Below, in pieces: positions 1 to 7,095 of a DNA stretch of 14,023 nt. Source of the DNA: Deltaproteobacteria bacterium. GTDB taxonomy: Bacteria; Desulfobacterota; Desulfarculia; Adiutricales; Adiutricaceae. Each line of letters opens with the position of its first letter. The stretch's first letter is position 1. The notes under the pieces are model-generated. The model searched no databases. It saw only the letters and a program-made list of their open reading frames with translations, and was not told where the DNA came from. The position numbers were made by a program, and so were the translations under genes. The stretch covers positions 1-14,023 of the forward strand of contig JAIRNQ010000353.1 of NCBI GenBank assembly GCA_031257955.1, given 5' to 3'.

Positions 1-61
1 CACAAAAGTGGGCGCCAGCCGCCCAGGCCCTCCCGCCGAAGTTCTCACAAAAGTGGGCGCC
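1..61. repeat. Pair of 16-bp direct repeats at the window edge
   Basis: The 16-mer CACAAAAGTGGGCGCC occurs at 1-16 and again, identical, at 46-61, a period of 45 bp. The first copy starts at the first base of the window, so the array may continue upstream. Multiple short direct repeats near an end are typical of IS21-family insertion sequences, so this could be the edge of such an element, but no transposase is visible here and this reading is inference. A second, weaker pair (GTATCGTCTA at 81-90 and GTATTGTCTA at 106-115) lies just downstream. Confidence 0.6.
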
Positions 62-241
62 CCCACCGTTACTGACGGGTCGTATCGTCTAAAAACTACC
101 GTGTAGTATTGTCTAGATTTTGCCCGGCCTAAAGGGGAGAGCCGGACGATTCCGGAGGCGGGCCGTAAGGTTTGGACCGGGAGGATTTGGGGTAGGGTTG
201 TCGATTGGCGAGAGGGATTTCGGTCGGTTCGGGGCCGGCTC

Positions 242-307
242 GGGGAAGGTCCGGAGTCGGTCCGGGGAAGGTCCGGAGTCGGCTCGGGGAAGGTCCGGGG
301 TCGGTCC
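242..307. repeat. 22-bp tandem repeat, three copies
   Basis: Three consecutive 22-bp units occupy 242-263, 264-285 and 286-307. Each begins GGGGAAGGTCCGG and they differ at only a few positions; a partial GGGG follows at 308. The period is not a multiple of three, and the open frame across 120-320 is compositionally simple (Gly, Arg and Ser), so I do not call it a gene. Confidence 0.8.
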
Positions 308-922
308 GGGGATAGGTTGAAAGATTCGGGCCGAAAGGTGAACAGCGGGGCCAAAAAGGTGGTGGCGTTATGGGGTTAGTATTTTTGGGGGGAAATAGGC
401 ATGCTTCTTTGGGTAAAAGGGGATCTTGGATAATAGTTAACGGAAGATTTAAATTCTAAAAGATGGTTTGATAGATAATAATTATTAAATTTCTTGCGGT
501 AAAATAGGTAAATAAATTATTTTTTATCTTTTAAGCTAAATTTAAGGTTATCTTTGGGATAGTAGTGGAAGGGCCAAAAATTTTTTTTACCGGCAGCCCG
601 TAATCGATTCTGGACTATATCAGACCTAAATAGGAAATAGACACGCAATTTGATGTTTTAGAATTGAAGGCGGACTTGCGTGATGAAAATAATTTAAAGT
701 GTCTTTCGCCTTGGTGTCGATATTAAGTATATATAATTAAAGTCTTAAGTACTCGCATATCGTAGATTGTAAAATGTATAAGCCTAAGTATTAGATGTAT
801 TTCCCAGGCTCAGTTTTTTGGCCAACGGGCATAATCGAGAAGTTGGGCACCCAAAAACGGCTGTCTCAAAATTGACGGGTACGGACCAGTTTAAGGGAAC
901 AATACGGTGTGTAATTAGGTAA
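308..922. other. Gene-free, mostly AT-rich stretch
   Basis: No coding region, tRNA or rRNA is recognisable here. From about 410 to 800 the DNA is strongly AT-rich, with long A/T runs and many stops in all frames, in sharp contrast to the GC-rich flanks. The part from about 800 to 922 returns to mixed composition. A minus-strand open frame (784-1044) crosses into the duplicated segment but has no recognisable product. The stretch could be decayed or horizontally acquired DNA, or simply non-coding. Confidence 0.6.
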
Positions 923-1845
923 CGTTTGTGTCGGCCGGGGCAAGGGGCTACGGCCTTTGGGAGGCGATTGGGGGCTTCGGACGGCCCCGAAGCGGCAATA
1001 AACCGCAAAAACTTCCATTTTTCGTTATAGGAACTTGTATACAATTGTTATATAAAATTTTTTGTAGAATTTTCATTTTTCCTTATCTTTTCAGATGATT
1101 ATAGAACGCGGTTCGAAACGGGCGTTCAAAATCGCGTGTCGGACTTATATTGTCTTACGATTTTTGGGGTCTTATAATTTTGCTCGATGGAGGCGAGATC
1201 CCCGCCGACGCGGCCGCGGGGGTGGCCTCCCTTTCCCTGGCCTGGCGCGAGAGGCGACAAAGTCGGTCCGTAAGCTGGGGGCGGCGAGAGGCCGATCGAC
1301 GTGGCAGCGTCGGGGCATCGTCGGGGCAGCGATGGGGATTGGTCGGGAACTGAAAGGCGCCGGCCTTGGCCAGGCCAAATGGCCAAGGGGTGACGGTCTT
1401 GAAAATGGCCCCGGGGAAAACGGTTTTGGTGTGGTTGCTTCGGGCTAAACAAGCAACATAACCCCATAACTAGATATAAAATATAGTTCTATCATAGCTA
1501 ATTATAGTTTTATATTTTCTCAATTATAGAGATATTATGAGGACCAATAGATGGACCAGAAACAAAGAGCGTTAATCCAGCCAAAAAAGGACTACCGGGG
1601 CATCTTGGGGCCCCACAAGATCCCGGCCATCGCCTTGGCCCCTTGGTTCGGACCGGGCCGCCGGTTTGGCCCGGGCCCCCGGTTTGGCCCCGAAAGAGCG
1701 CGCCAAGGCGGGAAAACGAAACGGGAGCTGGACATCCTGGACGGACGCCCCGCCGGCGGTTATGGGCGGGGTAAGCCCTGGACCGGGGTAAAATTTTGGC
1801 CGGTGGATCCGGATAGGGAAGGTTCGGCCGGGGGCACGCCGCAAG
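923..1845 (+). repeat. Upstream copy of a ~0.9-kb tandem duplication
   Basis: This segment matches 1846-about 2870 in order and orientation. Shared landmarks are: CCGGGGCAAGGGG near 936 and 1857; GATTATAGAACGCGGTTCG at 1097 and 2020; the promoter at 1150-1178 and 2073-2101; GGCCAAATGGCCAAGGGG near 1373 and 2403; and the start codons at 1551 and 2581. The offset is 923 bp up to the promoter and 1,030 bp at the start codons, because the second copy has three extra 36-bp units. Identity differs by region: in about 100 bp around the promoter I count about five mismatches, while other parts are clearly more diverged. Both boundaries are approximate. Confidence 0.88.
1150..1178 (+). promoter_or_regulatory. 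Sigma-70-type promoter, upstream copy
   Basis: A TTGTCT -35 element (1150-1155) and a perfect TATAAT -10 element (1173-1178) are separated by 17 bp, the optimal spacing. The same promoter, also with 17-bp spacing, occurs in the second copy. This one would drive a leader ending at the dotH relic at 1551. Confidence 0.65.
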
Positions 1846-1904
1846 CATCGTTTTGTCCGGGGCAAGGGGTCGACCTCCTTTGGGAGGCGATTTTGGGCTA
1901 CTGA
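1551..1904 (+). pseudogene. Truncated duplicate of the dotH 5' end
   Basis: The first ~95 codons parallel the start of the real DotH: MDQKQRALIQPKKDYRG here against MAQKKRALSQPKKEARG there, then a shared KRELDILDG/ERELDILDG motif around residue 60. After about 1845 the frame runs into the start of the next duplicated segment and stops at 1904, so there is no DotH domain. The N-terminal hydrophobic stretch is destroyed: an 18-bp tandem duplication (1653-1688) and substitutions turn it into Gly, Pro and Arg repeats. The Shine-Dalgarno region has weakened to TGAGGA. The frame is still open for 117 codons, so a short peptide might be made, but it cannot act as DotH. Confidence 0.8.
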
Positions 1905-2072
1905 CAGCCCCGGGACGGCAATAAACCGTAAAAACTTCCGTTCGACGTTATAGGAACTTATATACAATCGTTATATAAAATTTTTTGACAGTTTTTCATT
2001 TTTCTTTGTCCTTTCAAATGATTATAGAACGCGGTTCGAAACGGGCCTTCAAAAACGCGTATCGGACTTATA

Positions 2073-2101
2073 TTGTCTGACGATTTTTGGGGTCTTATAA
2101 T
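2073..2101 (+). promoter_or_regulatory. Sigma-70-type promoter for dotH
   Basis: TTGTCT (2073-2078), a 17-bp spacer and TATAAT (2096-2101) form a strong match to the housekeeping consensus. Both elements and most of the spacer are unchanged from the upstream copy at 1150-1178. Transcription would start near 2108 and give a leader of about 470 nt before the dotH start codon. I see no other convincing promoter between here and dotG, so it may serve at least the first genes of the cluster. Confidence 0.65.
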
Positions 2102-2107
2102 TTCGCT

Positions 2108-2580
2108 CGATGGAGGCGCGGCCCCCACTGAAGCGGCCCCGGGGGTGGCCTCCCTTTCCCTTGGCTGGGCGCGAGGGCGTCAAAGAGGGCCCTTAAGCCG
2201 GGGGCGCGAGGGTCGTCAAAGAGGGCCCTTAAGCCGGGGACGCGAGGGGCGTCAAAGAGGGCCCTTAAGCCATGGGTGCGAGGGGCGTCAAAGAGGGCCT
2301 TTAAGCCATGGGTGCGAGGGGTCGATCGACGGGGCAGCGACGGGGCATCGACGGGGCATCATTGGGGATTGGTCGGGAGCGGGCCGGTGCCGGCGTCGGC
2401 TTGGCCAAATGGCCAAGGGGTGGCCGTCTTGGAAAAGGCCCCGGGGAAAAGGGTTTTGGTGTGGTCGCTTCGGGCCAAATAAGCATCATAACCCAATAAC
2501 TAGATATAAATTACAGTTCTATTATAGCTAATTATAGCTTTACTAATTTTCAATTATATAGGTATTAGGAGGACCATTAG
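2108..2580 (+). promoter_or_regulatory. Long 5' leader of dotH with a 5'-terminal hairpin
   Basis: The predicted transcript begins within a few bases of a possible stem: GGAGGC (2112-2117) pairs with GCCTCC (2148-2153), and an inner stem pairs 2121-2126 with 2141-2146. The duplicate copy keeps both stems with the same spacing (1189-1194 with 1225-1230). The two differences inside the inner stem both keep pairing, A-U against G-U and U-G against C-G. After the stem come the 36-bp array, a GC-rich stretch and, from about 2490, an AT-rich tract ending in the Shine-Dalgarno sequence AGGAGGA (2567-2573), seven bases before the ATG. Regulation by this leader is inferred. Confidence 0.45.
2171..2320. 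repeat. 36-bp tandem repeat in the dotH leader, four copies
   Basis: The core CGTCAAAGAGGGC recurs at 2178, 2214, 2250 and 2286, exactly 36 bp apart. Each core is followed by CCTTAAGCC or TTTAAGCC and a GCGAGGG-type linker. The homologous place in the upstream copy has a single diverged unit, so the array expanded after the duplication. The repeat keeps one frame open with a 12-residue periodic peptide, but that frame has no supported start and the first copy is not conserved as protein, so I read it as non-coding. Confidence 0.85.
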
Positions 2581-4851
2581 ATGGCCCAGAAAAAAAGAGC
2601 GCTAAGCCAACCAAAAAAGGAAGCCCGGGGCTTCTTGGGCCGTCACAAGACACTAACCATCGCCTTGGCCTCTTTGTTCGGTCTGTGCCTCTGGTTTGGC
2701 CTGGAAAGCGCCCGCCAAGCCGGGAAAACCGAAAGGGAGCTGGACATACTGGACGGGATCCTCGCCGACGGTTCTGGGCCGGGCGATTCCTGGACCGGGG
2801 CCAAATCCTGGCCGGAGGACCCAGACGGGAAGAATTCGGTCGGGGAGAGTTTGGCCGGGGTTACCCCGAAAGGTGAGTATTCGGTTTGGTCCGATTGGTC
2901 CGATTCTACCGGAAACGATCCGGCCGGTACGGACTCGCCGGCCGGTACGGACTCGAGCCGGTTGGACAAAGAGGGATTGGCCCCGGGGGCTTTGGCCGGG
3001 ACGGCCATAGGGGAGAAAGATCTTTTGAAAGCTACCTCACACGAATCGGATTCGTCGGCCGCCTCACCCGGGACCGCCGACGGGAGCGCCCAATTAACCG
3101 GCGGGACGCCCGCCGCCGCCCCAATTGGCCTCGGGGGACGGGCTGGGATTGACGGGGCGCCGAGCGCGCCGGCGTCCCCGTCGTCCCAAAGTCCGAGAAA
3201 AGAACTTTTGGCCGAAGAATTCACCGAATTGGCTAAGGACCCCGAAGACGGTCTCAAGGCGGCCCCGGTCGCCGAAGCCAAATTGGCTAAGGGCCCCGAA
3301 GACGGCCTTAAGGAGGCCCCAGTCGCCGAAGCCAAGGAAAAATCCCTCGGCCGGGCAAGCGGTCCGGCGGCCGGCCCAACGGGGCAGGGGGCGTCCCCCG
3401 ACGATAAACCCGAAAACGATAAACCCGACGGGTCGGACGGGAAGGCCATGGCGGCCAAAGACCAATTGGATCCGACGGCCTCGTCCGGCCAAGGCGCGAA
3501 GGGGCAAGATGCTCCGATGAGCGGCCAGATAGAAAAAACACCGGCCAGTTCGGCCCTCCCTGGCCAGGGCGGGGCCAGATCCGGCCAAGGGGTCGATCCC
3601 GCCAAACCGACCCGGGTAGGGAAGGCGCTGGTCCCGATTGACGCCCCAAATCCCCATGAGGCCAATGGCGGAAACGACAAGGCCAAAATAAGGGAAGGGT
3701 CGGCGGAAAAGCCCGCCCGGAAGGGAGGCAAGACAGGCCAAGACAAGACTGACCGAGCCGGGACAGGCCAAGACGGGACCGGCCAAGACGGGACTGGCCA
3801 AGATCGGGCCGCCGCGAACAAAAAGGCCAAAAAAAAGGACCAGGGGGCGACCAAGGGGAAAAAATCCGAAACGGCGGGCCAGCCCGTTAGCCAAGCGGCC
3901 ACGGGCCAGAGCGAGTTAACCGAGCCCGGGGAAAGGTCGGGAGCGGACCCGGACCCGGACCCGAATACGGGGACGGCGACGGCGACGGGGGCGGAGGAGG
4001 CCAAGGAGAAGACCAGGGAAGTGGAGAGACGCTTGGCCTATGAGCGATCGATGGAGATATTGTTACCGACCACTCCCGAGGAGGTCAGGGCTTACCGTCA
4101 GGGGTTGGACGCCAGGGAAGAGGCCCTGGCCGACGGGGCCCCGGCCTCCATGAGATCGCGGACGGAAAGGGTTAGGCTCGAACCGGGCTTCCCCCCGCCC
4201 TTGATCGAACTCAGTCCCAATTTAGTTACCGCTTTGGTCTTTACCGACTCCACCGGCAGTCCCTGGCCGGTGGCGGCCACGGTTTTGGGTAGCGGTTCGC
4301 TTTTTTCGGCCGAGCTGTTGGAGGGCCAGTCGGCCAACCAGATCGTCGTGGCCCCCCTTTCCAACCACGGCCACTCCAACTTGGTAGTGAGCCTCAAAGG
4401 CAAAGACGTCCCCTTGATCGCCAGGCTAAGCACGGCCTCGGCCGCCAAGCCCGGCCGAAGGTTGGACGGTTTAATCATCTTCCAGATCCAGGAGGCTGGG
4501 CCCCTGGCCCAGCCTCTACCCGGTGGCCTTCCCAGGCCGGACGGCTTGGTGGACGGGGTTCTTTACGCCCTCTTGGACGGCATCGTTCCCGAGGGGGCCA
4601 AAGTCATAGAGGCCGATCCGGCCCTGGAGGGCGAAAGCTTCGTCCTGGCCGAGGGGCGGCTCTACTTAAGGACGACCAGGACCTTGCTCTGGCCGGCGCC
4701 CCAGGCCAGGGTCTCCGGGCCCGGCGGCTTGGCCGTCTACGAACTCCCTTTGGTGCCTTCGGTCATGCTCCACGACGCCGACCAAGTCCGGACGGTTAAC
4801 CTCTGGGGATTGGCCGCCGAACGGGCCTTAAGCGCCGAGAACCGGCCATGA
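2581..4851 (+). CDS. dotH: DotH/IcmK-type outer-membrane core component with long low-complexity insert
   Basis: DotH (IcmK; TraN in IncI plasmids) is part of the outer-membrane core complex of type IVB secretion systems. The 756-residue product starts with a basic segment and a hydrophobic stretch (about residues 25-40), likely a signal peptide or anchor. Residues ~45-480 are low complexity, rich in Gly, Ala, Lys, Asp and Pro, with short tandem repeats. The DotH domain fills about 480-756: LLPTTPEEVRAYRQ is followed by LSPNLVTALVFTDSTGSPWP near 547, both typical of the family, and by a C-terminal part containing VLYALLDGIVPEGAK. Known DotH proteins are roughly half this length, the excess being the low-complexity region. 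The ATG is supported by AGGAGGA seven bases upstream. The hydrophobic stretch has a cysteine (FGLC) but no good lipobox. The stop codon lies inside a 70-bp duplication. The family call is firm; the function of the insert is unknown. Confidence 0.9.
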   Translation: MAQKKRALSQPKKEARGFLGRHKTLTIALASLFGLCLWFGLESARQAGKTERELDILDGILADGSGPGDSWTGAKSWPEDPDGKNSVGESLAGVTPKGEYSVWSDWSDSTGNDPAGTDSPAGTDSSRLDKEGLAPGALAGTAIGEKDLLKATSHESDSSAASPGTADGSAQLTGGTPAAAPIGLGGRAGIDGAPSAPASPSSQSPRKELLAEEFTELAKDPEDGLKAAPVAEAKLAKGPEDGLKEAPVAEAKEKSLGRASGPAAGPTGQGASPDDKPENDKPDGSDGKAMAAKDQLDPTASSGQGAKGQDAPMSGQIEKTPASSALPGQGGARSGQGVDPAKPTRVGKALVPIDAPNPHEANGGNDKAKIREGSAEKPARKGGKTGQDKTDRAGTGQDGTGQDGTGQDRAAANKKAKKKDQGATKGKKSETAGQPVSQAATGQSELTEPGERSGADPDPDPNTGTATATGAEEAKEKTREVERRLAYERSMEILLPTTPEEVRAYRQGLDAREEALADGAPASMRSRTERVRLEPGFPPPLIELSPNLVTALVFTDSTGSPWPVAATVLGSGSLFSAELLEGQSANQIVVAPLSNHGHSNLVVSLKGKDVPLIARLSTASAAKPGRRLDGLIIFQIQEAGPLAQPLPGGLPRPDGLVDGVLYALLDGIVPEGAKVIEADPALEGESFVLAEGRLYLRTTRTLLWPAPQARVSGPGGLAVYELPLVPSVMLHDADQVRTVNLWGLAAERALSAENRP
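3229..3336. repeat. 54-bp tandem duplication inside dotH
   Basis: Two units of 54 bp (3229-3282 and 3283-3336) encode two near-identical 18-residue blocks, LAKDPEDGLKAAPVAEAK and LAKGPEDGLKEAPVAEAK. Substitutions are few and the period keeps the frame. It lies in the low-complexity part of DotH. Confidence 0.9.
3760..3804. repeat. 15-bp repeat inside dotH (GTGQD units)
   Basis: Three units of 15 bp encode Gly-Thr-Gly-Gln-Asp, differing only at third codon positions. A related GQDKTD block lies just before. The DNA differs silently while the peptide is constant, which suggests that the amino-acid pattern is kept. Confidence 0.85.
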
Positions 4852-4940
4852 CCGGATCCGGGAGAGTGTCCTCTGGGGATTGGCCGCCGAGCGGGCCTTA
4901 AGCGCCGAGAACCGGCCATGACCGAATCCGGGAGAGTGTC
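4801..4940. repeat. 70-bp tandem duplication spanning the dotH stop codon
   Basis: 4801-4870 and 4871-4940 match at all but about two positions. The first copy encodes the last 16 residues of DotH, the TGA stop (4849-4851) and 19 bases after it. The second copy repeats this outside the gene. The stop in the first copy means the second is not translated as part of DotH. Two differences in 70 bp indicate a young duplication. Confidence 0.93.
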
Positions 4941-5173
4941 CCCAAGGCCCCGGCCAATGGACCCGGGATTTGAAAAGCGAAGGCATCCGGTCGGGACGGG
5001 TATCGGAAAGAGCTCCGTAAAAGTTTTTGGTTTTTGTTTGAACTATTGACCAACCAAACAATCCCGGAATCGTTCCGGGCAACGTTACGGGCGCCAAGCC
5101 GGGGGGCCCGAAGGGCACCCGGCGGGCTGGCGGTTTGGAAAACGGAATTGGGAGTCTATAGGGAGGAAAGAGC
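4941..5173 (+). promoter_or_regulatory. dotH-dotG gap with adjacent inverted repeats
   Basis: An inverted repeat TTGTTTG (5034-5040) / CAAACAA (5055-5061), which can alternatively pair as TTGGTT (5027-5032) / AACCAA (5052-5057), is followed at once by a perfect 7-bp hairpin, CCCGGAA (5063-5069), loop TCG, TTCCGGG (5073-5079). No T-run follows, so it is not a classical intrinsic terminator. It could be an attenuator, an mRNA processing site or an operator. The gap ends with the dotG Shine-Dalgarno sequence GGGAGG (5161-5166). Confidence 0.4.
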
Positions 5174-6310
5174 GTGGTTAAAGTAAAAGGTTCGGCCCGG
5201 TTGGGCCATTTCACCGTTCCCAGGGGCTGGATGCTGGCCGGCCTGGCCGTGGGCCTTATCGTCGCGGGTTATTTGGGGGTGAGGTTTTTCGTGTTGGCCC
5301 GGGGCCAGGGTAACGAATTGTCTTCGGCGGCCGGGCTTACCCCCAGAAACGTCGAGGGGACGGCCGGCGGGCCCGGCACGCCGGAATACAACGCCCTTAT
5401 CGAGGAACTTAACCGATCCGGGGCCCGGGCGGCCCGGGAGAAAGGCCAATCCTTCGTCGATACCCCGGTCGGGGAAAAGATCCCGGCCCAATGGGAGACC
5501 CAGACCAAGGACGGCCCGGCCCGGGAAGAAAGAAAAGAGTCTTCCGTGCCCATGGCGCCCCAGCCCATGGCCAAGGAGGTCTCTCCCCCGAAAAAGCCCG
5601 AACGGGATCCGGCTCGGGACTCCGGCCTGGTCCAGGCCATGGTAGGGGATCTTAGGGGCTTAGGCCCAAAGGATCCGGGGGCATTCGTCATTAGCCTGAA
5701 CCGGGATAATGGCCTTCCGGTCGGGCCTCGCCAATCCCCCGAATTGGATTCTGGCGACGGTGCCGCCCCGGCCCCCATTCCGGCTCTCGGAAGCGTTCTC
5801 TACGCCGTGACCGAACTGGCCGTCAACAGCGACGTCCCGGCCCCGGTCATGGCCAGGGTGATTGGGGGCGAACTGGCCGGAACCAAGTTTTTGGGCGGCT
5901 TTGGCCGGCACGGGGAAAACGTCACCCTGACTTTTACCCGAATGATCGCCCCCGACGGTTCCAGCCGATCGGTTGAGGCCCTGGCCGTAGACCCAAAAAC
6001 CGCCTCCCCGGCCATCGGGGCCAACGTCGACAGACATCTCCTGGCCCGCTGGGGCGGCCTTCTGGCGGCCAGCTTTCTGGAAGGCTTTGGCGGGGCCCTC
6101 TCCGACCGGGGGACCAGGGTCAGCGTTTACGGCGACGTGGTGGTCGAGGGCAAAGACTACGTCGACTTTGGCGAGATCTCCCTGGAAGCCTTGGGCCAGG
6201 TGGGGAGCCGGGCGGCCAACCAATTGGAAAAGAATTTCGATCGCCCGCCGACCATGAAAATCCCGGCCGGCAGCCAAATCGGCCTCCTGATATTGGGTCT
6301 TAAAGACTGA
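5174..6310 (+). CDS. dotG: DotG/IcmE-type VirB10-like core component, short form
   Basis: DotG (IcmE) is the VirB10/TrbI-like protein that bridges the inner and outer membranes in the type IVB core complex. The 378-residue product has a short cytoplasmic N terminus, one membrane segment at about residues 19-42, a low-complexity linker to about 200, and the conserved C-terminal domain from about 205. Family landmarks are GSVLYAVTELAVNSDVPAPV, then a VIGGELAGTKFLGGF block, VDRHLLARWGGLLAASFL and a terminal PAGSQIGLLIL motif. Legionella DotG is about 1,050 residues with a long repeat region that is missing here. The GTG start is chosen for the GGGAGG seven bases upstream and because it precedes the membrane segment directly. 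The product has the expected place after dotH. Confidence 0.9.
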   Translation: MVKVKGSARLGHFTVPRGWMLAGLAVGLIVAGYLGVRFFVLARGQGNELSSAAGLTPRNVEGTAGGPGTPEYNALIEELNRSGARAAREKGQSFVDTPVGEKIPAQWETQTKDGPAREERKESSVPMAPQPMAKEVSPPKKPERDPARDSGLVQAMVGDLRGLGPKDPGAFVISLNRDNGLPVGPRQSPELDSGDGAAPAPIPALGSVLYAVTELAVNSDVPAPVMARVIGGELAGTKFLGGFGRHGENVTLTFTRMIAPDGSSRSVEALAVDPKTASPAIGANVDRHLLARWGGLLAASFLEGFGGALSDRGTRVSVYGDVVVEGKDYVDFGEISLEALGQVGSRAANQLEKNFDRPPTMKIPAGSQIGLLILGLKD

Positions 6311-6314
6311 CGCG

Positions 6315-6491
6315 ACCAACGGGACCAACATGACCAACTGGATTACCCTGACCAACTGTACCGACGACACCACCGGAAACAACGTGACCAATTGTACCGA
6401 CGACACCAACGTGACCAACGTGACGAACCGTACCAACGGGATTAACTGTACCGACGATACCGATGGGCTTTTCGGGACCAACGGGACCGGA
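6315..6491. repeat. Degenerate 9-bp repeat array after dotG
   Basis: The stretch from five bases after the dotG stop is built of 9-bp units of the form ACCAAC plus three variable bases, with variants such as ACCGAC and ATTAAC. The period keeps one frame open from an ATG at 6330 to a TAG at 6507: 59 codons of Thr-Asn-X and Thr-Asp-Asp units with several Asn-X-Thr triplets and three Asn-Cys-Thr. That frame also stays open back through the last codons of dotG, so a frameshift there would join it to DotG. Only a weak GGGA precedes the ATG, and the unit itself supplies it, so I do not call a gene. Confidence 0.8.
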
Positions 6492-6518
6492 AAGACCAAA
6501 GAAAATTAGGGGGACGCC

Positions 6519-7025
6519 ATGGGCCAAGACCTTTTTGCCAATCTCATACCCCACTTGGAAGCCTGGTGGGGAGTGCTGGGCCTCATCGTGGCCATGCTTG
6601 GCCTGTTTTTGGTGGTCAAGGGACTCATGGGATTGGCCCAACGCCCCCAAGGGGGCGTCAAGCTGGCCTTCCTCACCTTACTGTGCGGGGTCATTCTCCT
6701 AAATACCCCAGAATTCATGGACGTTTTGGCCCAGTCCCTCTTTGGTGGCAATTCGGCCGACGTTCTCTCTTACCGGCCCCCAAATCACGCCGCCTCCGGC
6801 CTCTTTAGACTGGTGGTCCTGGTGGTGGGCCTGACCGGGGTGATAGGCGTGGCCAGGGGAGTATACCTGTTGCGGCTAACCGCCGGGGAGGGTGGGGGCA
6901 CGGCCCGGGCCCTGGTCCACATTGCCGGGGGCATACTCTGCGTGAACCTGGTCGATTTTTTGAGACTCTTGGCCACCAGCCTGGGCGGCGAGGTCGAGTC
7001 CATCGTGGCCTCCATCCTCGGCTGA
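6519..7025 (+). CDS. icmC: DotE/IcmC-like inner-membrane component
   Basis: This 168-residue, strongly hydrophobic protein resembles the DotE/IcmC (IncI TraQ) family of small inner-membrane proteins of type IVB systems. It has about four membrane segments (near 8-30, 40-60, 80-103 and 115-140) arranged as two similar halves, each ending in a similar block (NTPEFMDVLAQSLFG and NLVDFLRLLATSLGG). The motif HIAGGILCVN before the last segment is the most family-like feature. The ATG follows AGGGGGA (6508-6514) closely. The place between dotG and dotP fits icmC. DotE, DotP and DotV are related families, so assignment within the group is less sure than membership of it. Confidence 0.72.
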   Translation: MGQDLFANLIPHLEAWWGVLGLIVAMLGLFLVVKGLMGLAQRPQGGVKLAFLTLLCGVILLNTPEFMDVLAQSLFGGNSADVLSYRPPNHAASGLFRLVVLVVGLTGVIGVARGVYLLRLTAGEGGGTARALVHIAGGILCVNLVDFLRLLATSLGGEVESIVASILG

Positions 7026-7095
7026 ATCGCCTTTGGCTGAGCCGCCCTTGGCTGAGTCGCCCTCGGTTGAGTCGCCTACGGCTGAACCGCCCTTG
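7021..7095. repeat. 15-bp tandem repeat carrying the icmC stop, five copies
   Basis: Five 15-bp units start at 7021, 7036, 7051, 7066 and 7081, with consensus GCTGAGTCGCCCTTG. The first contains the icmC stop codon TGA at 7023. As the period is a multiple of three, the same frame has five in-frame TGA codons in a row. The array therefore guards against readthrough, whether or not that is why it persists. Confidence 0.92.

Larger units (their letters stand above)
1846..2870 (+). repeat. Downstream copy of the tandem duplication, leading into intact dotH
   Basis: This is the second copy of the segment at 923-1845. It contains the apparent functional promoter, the long leader with the expanded 36-bp array, and the first ~95 codons of dotH. 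The right boundary is where homology with the first copy fades inside the coding region and is uncertain by tens of bases. Confidence 0.85.

Noticed and set aside
784..1044. Minus-strand open frames here and at 1572-1967 sharing a similar N terminus
   Set aside because: Their similarity comes from the tandem duplication. They differ downstream and match no family I recognise.
1032..1052. Palindromic operator around ACAATTGT
   Set aside because: The symmetry is broken in the second copy (ACAATCGT), which lies before the intact gene.
1095..1448. 117-codon plus-strand open frame in the first duplicate
   Set aside because: The same ATG in the second copy (2018) meets a stop after about 20 codons, and the composition is Arg/Gly-rich without a family signal.
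2171..2320. CRISPR array
   Set aside because: The 36-bp period holds no variable spacers; units are contiguous near-copies and no cas gene is present.
2073..2531. 152-codon open frame over the dotH leader with a 12-residue periodic peptide
   Set aside because: Its start coincides with the -35 element, it has no ribosome-binding site, and the matching frame in the duplicate copy diverges and stops early. The 36-bp period keeps it open.
2490..2560. Promoter in the AT-rich tract just before dotH
   Set aside because: Only weak -35/-10 pairs are present and they are not kept in the duplicate copy, unlike the TTGTCT-17-TATAAT promoter further upstream.
2650..2720. Lipoprotein signal in DotH (cysteine in FGLC)
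   Set aside because: The residue before the cysteine is Leu rather than Gly, Ala or Ser, so the lipobox does not fit.
2643..4004. 453-codon minus-strand open frame
   Set aside because: It is the complement of the low-complexity part of dotH; high GC and repeats keep it open. Its composition is Ser, Pro and Ala with no domain.
5660..6499. Minus-strand open frames with PLV/SVQLV periodicity over the end of dotG
   Set aside because: They are the reverse complement of the 9-bp array and of conserved dotG codons.
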